A stretch of DNA of 64,000 nt from CBFHWY01 sp965659675 (lineage in GTDB: Bacteria > Bacteroidota > Bacteroidia > Flavobacteriales_G > Salibacteraceae). A program made the translations under genes and the position numbers. The notes beneath the pieces are model-generated. The model was not told the origin of the DNA. It saw only the letters and a program-made list of their open reading frames with translations, and did no database searches. The stretch spans positions 4,033 through 68,032 of the forward strand of contig CBFHWY010000005.1 in NCBI GenBank assembly GCA_965659675.1. The letters are read 5' to 3'. Below are positions 24,872 through 32,048 of the stretch, in pieces (position 1 is the stretch's first letter; every line of letters begins with the position of its first letter).

Positions 24872-25327
24872 GTGGCTGGAAGTGTAAACAAGGTAATATT
24901 GATTGGCAACCTCGGAAAGGATCCGGAAGTCAAGTATTTTGAAGAAGGCAGAGGTTTTGCTAAATTTCCATTAGCCACTACTGAATCGTATCGAGACAAG
25001 CAGGGTGAAAAGGTGGAACAAACTGAATGGCATAATGTCACAGTTTGGCGTCCTGGATTAGTTGACCTGGTAGAGAAATACCTTAAAAAAGGCAACAAGG
25101 TCTATCTCGAAGGCAGACTCCGAACGAGAAGTTGGGAAGACGACTCAAATCAAACCAAGTATATCACTGAAATTGTTGTCGATAATATGACTTTTCTGGG
25201 TAGTCCTAATTCAGACCAAAACAGCCAGCAAAGTCAAGCTTCAGCCAGTTCAAGTTCCTCTCAGAGTACTCAGCCAACTGCTCAGGCAGATAAACCTGAT
25301 GTAGAGGAAGACGACCTGCCCTTTTAA
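24872..25327 (+). CDS. ssb: Single-stranded DNA-binding protein
   Basis: A 151-residue SSB with an N-terminal OB fold (MAGSVNKVILIGNLGKDPEV, then EQTEWHNVTVW), a low-complexity Gln/Ser linker (about 120-140) and the acidic C-terminal tip VEEDDLPF that recruits DNA-repair partners. The frame opens 21 bases earlier at a TTG (24851). I chose the GTG at 24872 because the family starts with MAGSVNKV. It sits between mutY and gldE, with 5 bases to gldE. Confidence 0.95.
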   Translation: MAGSVNKVILIGNLGKDPEVKYFEEGRGFAKFPLATTESYRDKQGEKVEQTEWHNVTVWRPGLVDLVEKYLKKGNKVYLEGRLRTRSWEDDSNQTKYITEIVVDNMTFLGSPNSDQNSQQSQASASSSSSQSTQPTAQADKPDVEEDDLPF

Positions 25328-25332
25328 GTTGA

Positions 25333-26697
25333 ATGAATTTGGACGACCCCTCCCAGAGCACTCAAATACTGCTGATCCTACTCCAGGTCTTTAAGGGAAT
25401 TTCACTGGAGGTGATCGTTTATTTCCTGATCGTTTTAGTTCTGATAGTTTGTTCCGGTCTGGTCTCAGGGAGTGAAGTAGCTTTTTTCTCACTTGAACCG
25501 AAAGATCACGAGTCTTTATCAGAACAGGATAACAAGAGCAGTAAGCAAGTTCTGCAGCTTCTGGAACGCCCTAAAGCCCTCCTTGCAACGATACTTATCG
25601 CCAATAACTTCATCAATATTGGTATTATCATTATTTCATCTGTATTAACCGAGATGCTCTTTGACTTCAGTCAGAGTCCTATTATTGGATTCATCATCAA
25701 GGTCATTGCGATCACCTTCATCCTTCTTTTAATGGGTGAGGTGATTCCTAAGGTTTATGCCAATCAGAATTCTTTACGGATCAGTCAGATCATGAGCTTT
25801 CCTATACTATTTCTGCGAAAGGCCTTTACCCCCTTGAGTCAGGTTTTGATCAGATCAACCAATGTGATCGACAAGAAATTCAATCGCTCGCAGCCAAGTA
25901 TTTCGATCAATGATCTTACCAACGCTCTTGAATTAACCAAGGAAGATGATGTTGAGAAGGATGAACACAAGATCCTCGAAGGCATTGTTCGATTCGGAAA
26001 CACAGATGTGAAACAGATCATGACCTCCAGGATCGATGTTTTGGCCGTTGACAAACAGCTCGACTTTGAGGAGATGTGTAATGAACTTTTAGATGCAGGA
26101 TTCTCCAGGGTACCTGTTTACGATCAAAGCTTTGACAAAATAGCGGGTGTGATCTACCTCAAAGACCTTCTTCCTTATATCGATGAAGACAAAAGCTTCG
26201 AATGGCAAAAGCTGATCCGTTCTCCATACTTTGTTCCGGAGAACAAAAAGATCGATGATCTGCTGAATGAGTTCCGCGACAAAAAAATTCATATGGCAGT
26301 AGTAGTGGATGAGTTTGGCGGAACATCAGGAGTTGTTACGCTCGAAGATGTACTGGAGGAGATCGTTGGCGATATCTCAGACGAGTTTGACACCGATGAT
26401 CTGATCTACAGCAAACTGGATGACAACACCTTCATCTTCGATGGTAAAACACCCTTGAATGACCTATATCGCATCCTGGAGATAGACGGGGATGACTTTG
26501 AAGACAGAAAAGGAGAATCGGATACCATTGCGGGCTTCATCATTGAGATCGCTGAACGCATCCCTTCACCAAAGGAGATCATAACTTTCAATAATTATGA
26601 CTTCGAGATCGAGGCAGCAGATAAGCGAAAGATCTCCACTCTTAAGGTCAAAGTGAATGAGGTGTCCCCCGATAAAAACGCGAGCAATGAGGACTAG
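25333..26697 (+). CDS. gldE: Gliding motility-associated protein GldE
   Basis: A 454-residue membrane protein of the CorC/HlyC (CNNM-like) superfamily. The N-terminal DUF21 domain has several membrane segments (about 15-205). Two CBS domains follow at about 220-340 (IMTSRIDVLAVDKQLDFEEM, KKIHMAVVVDEFGGTSGVVT), then a C-terminal CorC/HlyC transporter-associated domain (about 355-440). In F. johnsoniae GldE supports gliding and T9SS function, partly overlapping with GldD. It follows ssb by 5 bases and overlaps gldD by 11 bases, the same order as in that organism. Confidence 0.93.
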   Translation: MNLDDPSQSTQILLILLQVFKGISLEVIVYFLIVLVLIVCSGLVSGSEVAFFSLEPKDHESLSEQDNKSSKQVLQLLERPKALLATILIANNFINIGIIIISSVLTEMLFDFSQSPIIGFIIKVIAITFILLLMGEVIPKVYANQNSLRISQIMSFPILFLRKAFTPLSQVLIRSTNVIDKKFNRSQPSISINDLTNALELTKEDDVEKDEHKILEGIVRFGNTDVKQIMTSRIDVLAVDKQLDFEEMCNELLDAGFSRVPVYDQSFDKIAGVIYLKDLLPYIDEDKSFEWQKLIRSPYFVPENKKIDDLLNEFRDKKIHMAVVVDEFGGTSGVVTLEDVLEEIVGDISDEFDTDDLIYSKLDDNTFIFDGKTPLNDLYRILEIDGDDFEDRKGESDTIAGFIIEIAERIPSPKEIITFNNYDFEIEAADKRKISTLKVKVNEVSPDKNASNED

Positions 26698-27256
26698 TCT
26701 TATTCTTTTCATCTTATTCTGCTTTGTTTCCTGTGAAGAGAACTATAGTCCAAAGCCTCGAGGTTTCCACCGGATCAATCTTGAAGAAAAGGCATATCAG
26801 ACCTATGAAGGTGATTGTCCATTTCGCTTTGAATACCCTGTAAATAGCCTGATGGACGACCGCAAAGAAAATTGCTGGGTAAATCTCCACTATCCTCAGT
26901 TTGGCAGCACGATCCACATGAGCTACGTGCAACTGGACACATCGGACCTTAATCAACATATCGAGGACAGCAGAAAATTAGCCATGAAGCATTTGGTAAA
27001 GGCAAATGACCTGAAAGAGAAACAGTTTAAAAGTGATGAGCACAATGTTTACGGACTCAGCTATGATTTTGAGGGAAACACTGCATCGAATTACCAGTTC
27101 TTTCTAACCGATAGCCAAAAGCACTTCTTTAGAGGAGCCATGTACTTCAATATGGTGCCAAATGCAGACTCCCTTCAACCTGTCATAGACTACATCAAAG
27201 AAGATCTGGAGCATCTCATTGAGAGCTTTGAATGGACTGAAGCCTCCGAAAGTTGA
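26687..27256 (+). CDS. gldD: Gliding motility lipoprotein GldD
   Basis: A 189-residue lipoprotein that begins MRTSLILFILFCFVSCEEN, with lipobox Cys at 16. It carries the conserved FHRINLEEKAYQTYEGDCPF, the hallmark of GldD. In F. johnsoniae GldD is required for gliding and secretion. The reading frame starts 30 bases further upstream, but that part overlaps gldE and has no signal character, so I chose the ATG at 26687. It overlaps the end of gldE by 11 bases. Its own 3' end overlaps the convergent ctaA gene by 41 bases. Confidence 0.93.
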   Translation: MRTSLILFILFCFVSCEENYSPKPRGFHRINLEEKAYQTYEGDCPFRFEYPVNSLMDDRKENCWVNLHYPQFGSTIHMSYVQLDTSDLNQHIEDSRKLAMKHLVKANDLKEKQFKSDEHNVYGLSYDFEGNTASNYQFFLTDSQKHFFRGAMYFNMVPNADSLQPVIDYIKEDLEHLIESFEWTEASES

Positions 27257-28244
27257 TCAAAGCATAATACTGTAGACCAAACATCAAACTCGCCAGCACC
27301 AAATGACTGGCTTGCATTGCCCTTGGAATAGCAAAATAGGCCATGATCGTTCCGGTTACAATCTCTATTGAAATTATTCCCAACACCCACAAATACAGTT
27401 TCGAGTTTGATGCAAGCCTGTAGAGTTTATAAGCGATATAGCCGTTTATAAGTATGATCAAGATCGAAAAGCTGCGATGCACATAAAAGATGGTTGATAG
27501 CTTATCGATCCAGCTATCACGAGTTTCGTAGCCTAAACTTCTTGCCAGAACGTCAATCTCTTGTCTGACCTGGGTACCCATGAATATTTGGATCAGTGAA
27601 AGTAAAACTGCAAAAACCAGAACATAATAGAGGCTTCTATTTACAATGGGGCCCGACCTTAAGCTGCCGGAGCTCAAGCGCTCCAGGTGAAGCAAAAGGA
27701 TCACAATGACCAGGGCCAGAAACATATGAACAGAAATGGTTCCTGGTAAAAGGTTTGTAGACACCACAATGGAACCAAACCATGCCTGGAGTAAAATTGC
27801 GATCAGCAAGATTCCAGATAACAGCAATAGTTTCTTATTGCTAGAATACAACCGGACGGACCATACAAATAAGGCTAGAAGGAATAGGCCAGAAATAGCC
27901 CCAATAAGCCTATTGATGTATTCGATATAAGTTTTCAATACGTTAAACTCCTCTTCCTCATACACCGATTGATCGTTTGCAATTCTATGAGCCAGTTTTG
28001 AGAATCCAAAAGAGCTCAAATAAGCTGCCAGGCGCTCGTTCTTTTCCCTTCTCTTATTTGAATACTCTTCAAGATAATTGTTGGGTAACTGTTCAACTTC
28101 CGTAGGAGGTATATATTGACCAAAGCATTTTGGCCAATCTGGGCAACCCATGCCTGAGCCACTCATTCTCACAATGGCACCTGCCAATATCACCAGGTAA
28201 ATAACTCCTAATGTCCACTTTACTAATGTATTAAACCCCTTCAC
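27216..28244 (-). CDS. ctaA: Heme A synthase, COX15/CtaA family
   Basis: Oxidises the C8 methyl of heme O to a formyl group, making heme A for aa3-type cytochrome oxidase. A 342-residue inner-membrane protein with about eight hydrophobic segments. It has the conserved start VKWTLGVIYLVILAGAIVRM, the GMGCPDWPKCFG motif (32-43) and the histidines IEYINRL, THVHMF-like (ISVHMFLALVIV) and YVHRSFS needed for heme binding. It lies 4 bases after the TonB receptor gene on the same strand. The last 41 bases overlap gldD convergently. Confidence 0.92.
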   Translation of the reverse strand: MKGFNTLVKWTLGVIYLVILAGAIVRMSGSGMGCPDWPKCFGQYIPPTEVEQLPNNYLEEYSNKRREKNERLAAYLSSFGFSKLAHRIANDQSVYEEEEFNVLKTYIEYINRLIGAISGLFLLALFVWSVRLYSSNKKLLLLSGILLIAILLQAWFGSIVVSTNLLPGTISVHMFLALVIVILLLHLERLSSGSLRSGPIVNRSLYYVLVFAVLLSLIQIFMGTQVRQEIDVLARSLGYETRDSWIDKLSTIFYVHRSFSILIILINGYIAYKLYRLASNSKLYLWVLGIISIEIVTGTIMAYFAIPRAMQASHLVLASLMFGLQYYALINFRRLQSIQSSQ

Positions 28245-28248
28245 AAAC

Positions 28249-30618
28249 TCAAAAATATATTCTGTACTGAGCTACAGGCAAGAAACCCAATTGGTAACGT
28301 GTTACCATTTCCATTCTGCTCACATTGTACTCTTCAAAGAAAACATTGTTTCTAAAGCTAAGGTTTTGGAGTTCCACTGCTATTTCCTGAGCAACCTTCT
28401 TTGAATCTCTTTTCCAGCTCATACGAAGGTCAAATCTGAAATAATCAGGATAGCGCTGTTCATAGGCTCTGCTGTTATCAAAGACCTGAAATCCAAGCGA
28501 TCGGCTTGCCTCCAGATCTACTGGAATATAGCGCTGTCCGCCTGTCCAAACTAAACGCACATTGGCAGAGAACACATTTCTTGCCTCCTCCCCTTCTTTT
28601 AATTTAAATTCAAATTCTTTCCCCAAAAGAAGGTTGCTGGCAAAATTCCCATTAAAGGCGGTGTTATACTCTTTACCATCAGAGGCCGTGAATTTTGACT
28701 CATAAAGCGATAGCGTAGATAAGAAGTAGAAGCCATTTGCGAGGAATCGCTCCAAGGTGAATTCGATACCATAATTTCTTCCAGAGCCCTGACTAGACAT
28801 CGTATCTGGGAAGCCAAAGGTAAAGCCTGCTCCTTGATTCAGCAGAGAGTAATTACTGATGTTCGAATCAACTGGGATATTGCTTAGTTGCTGATAGTAT
28901 AGCTCAGACTTAAAGCGCATATTTTTCCCAATGTTTCGATCTATTGAGATCACATAATGATCACTTCGTAGAAATCCAATATCCGTATTTGGATTACTGA
29001 ATTGGCCATTACCTAAAGGCACTTTTCTAAAATATATCCTTCCTGGTGGCATCAGGCTGTGCCGGCCAAATCCGAGACCGATGCTCGTTCTGTCATTCAT
29101 TTGCCATTTCAAACCAAGCCTTGGTTCAACAGCCTGTGATTCGTTGAATGTGAGGTATTGATAATGAAGTCCTGCATTCAGATCAAGGCCTTCACTCAAT
29201 CTGAACTTCCACTGTAGATAAGGTTGGAACAAATAGGTGAAGCCATCATAATCCTGAAGGTAGATATATTGGTTTATTCTGCGAGCAAGCACTCTTTCAT
29301 CGAGGTCAAAAAAGAGTCGATCTGCATATAACCCGGCCCTAATCAGGTTTCGGGAGTCTATCTTCCAGTTGTACAAAAAATTGGAGGAGATCCTGCCCTG
29401 TGCATTTTGATTTCGATAGATATTCACTGGCTCGCCAACTGGGGCAACACTATCATTGATAATGCTGAAATCAGAGATCTGAGTGGATACACTCAATCGC
29501 AAATAGCTCTTTTTACCGATAAGACGCTTGTGATTGAGCCCAACCACCCCTAGTCTGCTTCCGTAATGAAGATTTTCACCTTCGTCGTCGAAAAAGCTCT
29601 CATCCTCGGCACGCTCACTTGCCAGAAATGAAATGTCAGAAACACCAGCAATACCAAAAATACTTGTTGATCCTTTTTTATGAGGGAAATTAAACTTGAA
29701 ACTGATGTCTTGATATTCTGGAACGGCTAGAGTTCCAAAACTGATCCCCATCAATTTGAAAAGGTCGAGCGTACTGTATCGATAACTAATCAGGTAGGAA
29801 GCCCTGCTTTTTTTGGAAAAAGGCCCTTCTGCCAGGAGCTCTGCTCCGTTAAACCCTAGCTGGCCTGTGAACTCCATTGTTTGGTTGTTTCCTGAACGCA
29901 TATTGAGGTCGAATACCCCAGCAATTGCATTGCCGTATTCAGCAGGAAATGCACCTGTGAAGAAATCTGAATTTGCCAGGGTATTGTTGTTCAGAATGCT
30001 TATTGGTCCACCGCTCGAACCCAACAAGGCAAAGTGGTTGGGGTTGGGTATATCCACCCCTTCAAGCCGATATAGTACCCCCATTGAAGAGTTACCTCTA
30101 ATGATCAGGTCGTTGCGATTGTCATTTGAACCCTGCACACCAGCAAAGTTTTGTGCCATGCGCGCCACATCATTCAAACTCCCTGCATACTTCTGGGATT
30201 CTTCAACTGAGAAGGTTCTGGCGCTCACCGTAGACATCTTATTTATAGGATCTCTTTTATCTTGCTCTGCGGTGATCACAACTTCGCGCGTCTTGATGAA
30301 CTTTTCCTGCATTTCAACGCGTAGCACCAACTCTTTTGATGAATTCAGTTCAATATTGCTCATCAATTGGTTTTCATAACCAAGCATGCTGAACTGCAGT
30401 GATTGCCTACCTATGAGTACATTCTCCAAACGAAACTCTCCATTGACATCAGTCACCGTACCCTTAAGCGGATTGGATCCCAACAAAACGACGTTCACCC
30501 CGATCAAAGCCTGTTCGCTCGCTTTATCGATCACCTTACCTCGTATGGTTTGGCTCAGGTTCTGAGCACCAAGATGACTGGAAAGAAGTACAATGAATAG
30601 GAGCAGCGCTTTTCTCAC
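28249..30618 (-). CDS. TonB-dependent outer-membrane receptor
   Basis: A 789-residue outer-membrane receptor. It has a signal peptide (MRKALLLFIVLLSSHLGAQ), an N-terminal carboxypeptidase-like regulatory domain at about 22-108 (GKVIDKASEQALIGVNVVL), a plug domain at about 125-235 and a C-terminal beta barrel ending in QYRIYF. The substrate is not identifiable from sequence alone. Its neighbours are informative: a heavy-metal-associated lipoprotein lies upstream (24 bases away) and heme A synthase follows (4 bases). A copper or other metal supply role for cytochrome oxidase assembly is one reading of this order. Confidence 0.9.
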   Translation of the reverse strand: MRKALLLFIVLLSSHLGAQNLSQTIRGKVIDKASEQALIGVNVVLLGSNPLKGTVTDVNGEFRLENVLIGRQSLQFSMLGYENQLMSNIELNSSKELVLRVEMQEKFIKTREVVITAEQDKRDPINKMSTVSARTFSVEESQKYAGSLNDVARMAQNFAGVQGSNDNRNDLIIRGNSSMGVLYRLEGVDIPNPNHFALLGSSGGPISILNNNTLANSDFFTGAFPAEYGNAIAGVFDLNMRSGNNQTMEFTGQLGFNGAELLAEGPFSKKSRASYLISYRYSTLDLFKLMGISFGTLAVPEYQDISFKFNFPHKKGSTSIFGIAGVSDISFLASERAEDESFFDDEGENLHYGSRLGVVGLNHKRLIGKKSYLRLSVSTQISDFSIINDSVAPVGEPVNIYRNQNAQGRISSNFLYNWKIDSRNLIRAGLYADRLFFDLDERVLARRINQYIYLQDYDGFTYLFQPYLQWKFRLSEGLDLNAGLHYQYLTFNESQAVEPRLGLKWQMNDRTSIGLGFGRHSLMPPGRIYFRKVPLGNGQFSNPNTDIGFLRSDHYVISIDRNIGKNMRFKSELYYQQLSNIPVDSNISNYSLLNQGAGFTFGFPDTMSSQGSGRNYGIEFTLERFLANGFYFLSTLSLYESKFTASDGKEYNTAFNGNFASNLLLGKEFEFKLKEGEEARNVFSANVRLVWTGGQRYIPVDLEASRSLGFQVFDNSRAYEQRYPDYFRFDLRMSWKRDSKKVAQEIAVELQNLSFRNNVFFEEYNVSRMEMVTRYQLGFLPVAQYRIYF

Positions 30619-30642
30619 GCTGCAAATTTCGCAATCAGGGGC

Positions 30643-31098
30643 TTACAGCCTGCGAATAATACTAAAAATATTAGGGAATTTGATCTCAGGTAGGCCTTGA
30701 AGAATGAACTCTGAATCATCATCTTTAGTATATGGTGCCTCCCCAGAAACATTTTTTTGCATGACCTGAGAACTAAAAGAATTCACTTTGTAATGATCCT
30801 GGCCATTCACTGATTGAATAAGTGCAATGATCTCTTTGTCGCTAATTTTTGAAGCATCATACTCCAGCTCGCAACTTTCCTCAGAGTAATTCACCGAAGC
30901 ACTCAGTATCCCTTCGGTTTCGTTCAACTTATCTTCAATTGATTGAGCACATCCCATCGCGCACACCATACCCTCTATCTGCATATCGGCAACAAAGGTT
31001 TTGGAAGTTAATTCCTGACCCTCTTGTGAACTCGGGCTGCATGCCATGATCATTGTAGTGATCAGAGTAAATGCAAAAACTTGCTGAATCAATTTCAT
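30643..31098 (-). CDS. Lipoprotein with heavy-metal-associated (HMA) domain
   Basis: A 151-residue lipoprotein. It has a lipobox at Cys20 (TLITTMIMAC) followed by a single HMA fold (about 34-105) and a short tail. The metal-site loop reads GMVCAMGCAQSIE with cysteines at 46 and 50, a C-x3-C spacing instead of the usual C-x2-C of copper chaperones. Several other lines of this phylum have such lipoproteins, so the spacing is probably a family variant rather than a defect. The likely site is the outer membrane, inner face. It begins an apparent operon with the TonB receptor and ctaA. A promoter with a good TTG-N19-TATATTTG structure lies upstream. Confidence 0.82.
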   Translation of the reverse strand: MKLIQQVFAFTLITTMIMACSPSSQEGQELTSKTFVADMQIEGMVCAMGCAQSIEDKLNETEGILSASVNYSEESCELEYDASKISDKEIIALIQSVNGQDHYKVNSFSSQVMQKNVSGEAPYTKDDDSEFILQGLPEIKFPNIFSIIRRL

Positions 31099-31103
31099 TG
31101 TTT

Positions 31104-31134
31104 CAAATATACACTTAGTTACTTAGATGTCAAA
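31104..31134 (-). promoter_or_regulatory. Promoter of the HMA-lipoprotein/TonB/ctaA operon
   Basis: On the minus strand TTTG (31134-31131) is followed after 19 bases by TATATTTG (31111-31104), a full match to the Bacteroidota -33/-7 pattern with ideal spacing. The -7 box ends 5 bases before the ATG, so the transcript would be nearly leaderless. Confidence 0.65.
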
Positions 31135-31199
31135 CAGATAAAATAAAAGCATGTGTTAAAATTTGTTTTCAGTAGATGAAGCTAGGATAATGATTCAGA

Positions 31200-31207
31200 T
31201 ATCTTTG
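31200..31207 (+). promoter_or_regulatory. Putative -7 box for tatC and the following operon
   Basis: TATCTTTG fits TAnnTTTG and ends 10 bases before the tatC ATG at 31218. No TTG at the right spacing was found. Confidence 0.4.
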
Positions 31208-31217
31208 TCGGCTATCT

Positions 31218-32048
31218 ATGGAAGAACAAGAGGAAATGTCGTTTTTACAGCACCTGGAGGTGCTGCGCTGGCATCTGGTCAGATCCATTTTTGCGATCAT
31301 GGTCGGAGCCCTTGTGATCTTCATTTCTAAATCCTTTGTGTTTGACAACATCATCTTCGCTCCGAAGAATGAGGACTTCATTACCTTCAAGTTCCTTTGT
31401 AGGGCGTCGGAGTGGCTGGCAAACGTGTTGCCATTCATGTTCAGTGAAGACAGTATTTGCATTGGCAGAAACCTACCCAAACTTCAGAATATATATATGG
31501 CCGGACAGTTCATGACTCATATTCTGGTATCCCTTGTAGGCGGACTGATCATTGCATTTCCCTATTTGATCTGGGAGGTCTGGCGCTTTATTAGTCCCGG
31601 CCTTAAAAAGTCTGAACGCCGATATGCTACTGGAATTGTGGTACTTACCTCCTTTCTTTTCCTTTGTGGAGTGAGTTTTGGGTACTTTGTCATTACCCCC
31701 TTATCGGTAAACTTCTTTTTGAGTTACTCGATCAGTGAATCCGTTTCTACCATTCCAACCTTGAGTACCTACATTTCAACTATAGTAACGGTTGTTCTTG
31801 CTTGCGGATTTGTCTTTCAGCTGCCGAACCTGGTTTATTTTCTCGCTAAAGCCGGAATCGTAAATGCCAGAATCATGAAAGCTTATCGCAGACATGCCTT
31901 TGTTGGCTCACTCGTTCTTTCAGCCGTAATAACGCCACCTGACGTATTTTCTCAGATACTCGTCACATTTCCTTTGGTAGTTCTGTATGAGCTAAGTATT
32001 TTTATTGCTAGAAGGGTTGAAAAACGCGCAGCCTCTGCAGCATTATGA
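31218..32048 (+). CDS. tatC: Twin-arginine translocase subunit TatC
   Basis: The core receptor of the Tat pathway for folded proteins, in the inner membrane. The 276-residue protein has six predicted membrane helices. The start is MEEQEEMSFLQHLEVLRWHL with the conserved FLQHLEVLRW (the FLxHLxELR element that binds the twin-arginine signal). The later conserved loop is FISPGLKKSERRYATG. There is an insert between the first two helices (about 40-95), usual in Bacteroidota. It overlaps the DUF5686 gene by 4 bases and leads a long co-directional cluster. TatA is not in the window. Confidence 0.95.
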   Translation: MEEQEEMSFLQHLEVLRWHLVRSIFAIMVGALVIFISKSFVFDNIIFAPKNEDFITFKFLCRASEWLANVLPFMFSEDSICIGRNLPKLQNIYMAGQFMTHILVSLVGGLIIAFPYLIWEVWRFISPGLKKSERRYATGIVVLTSFLFLCGVSFGYFVITPLSVNFFLSYSISESVSTIPTLSTYISTIVTVVLACGFVFQLPNLVYFLAKAGIVNARIMKAYRRHAFVGSLVLSAVITPPDVFSQILVTFPLVVLYELSIFIARRVEKRAASAAL

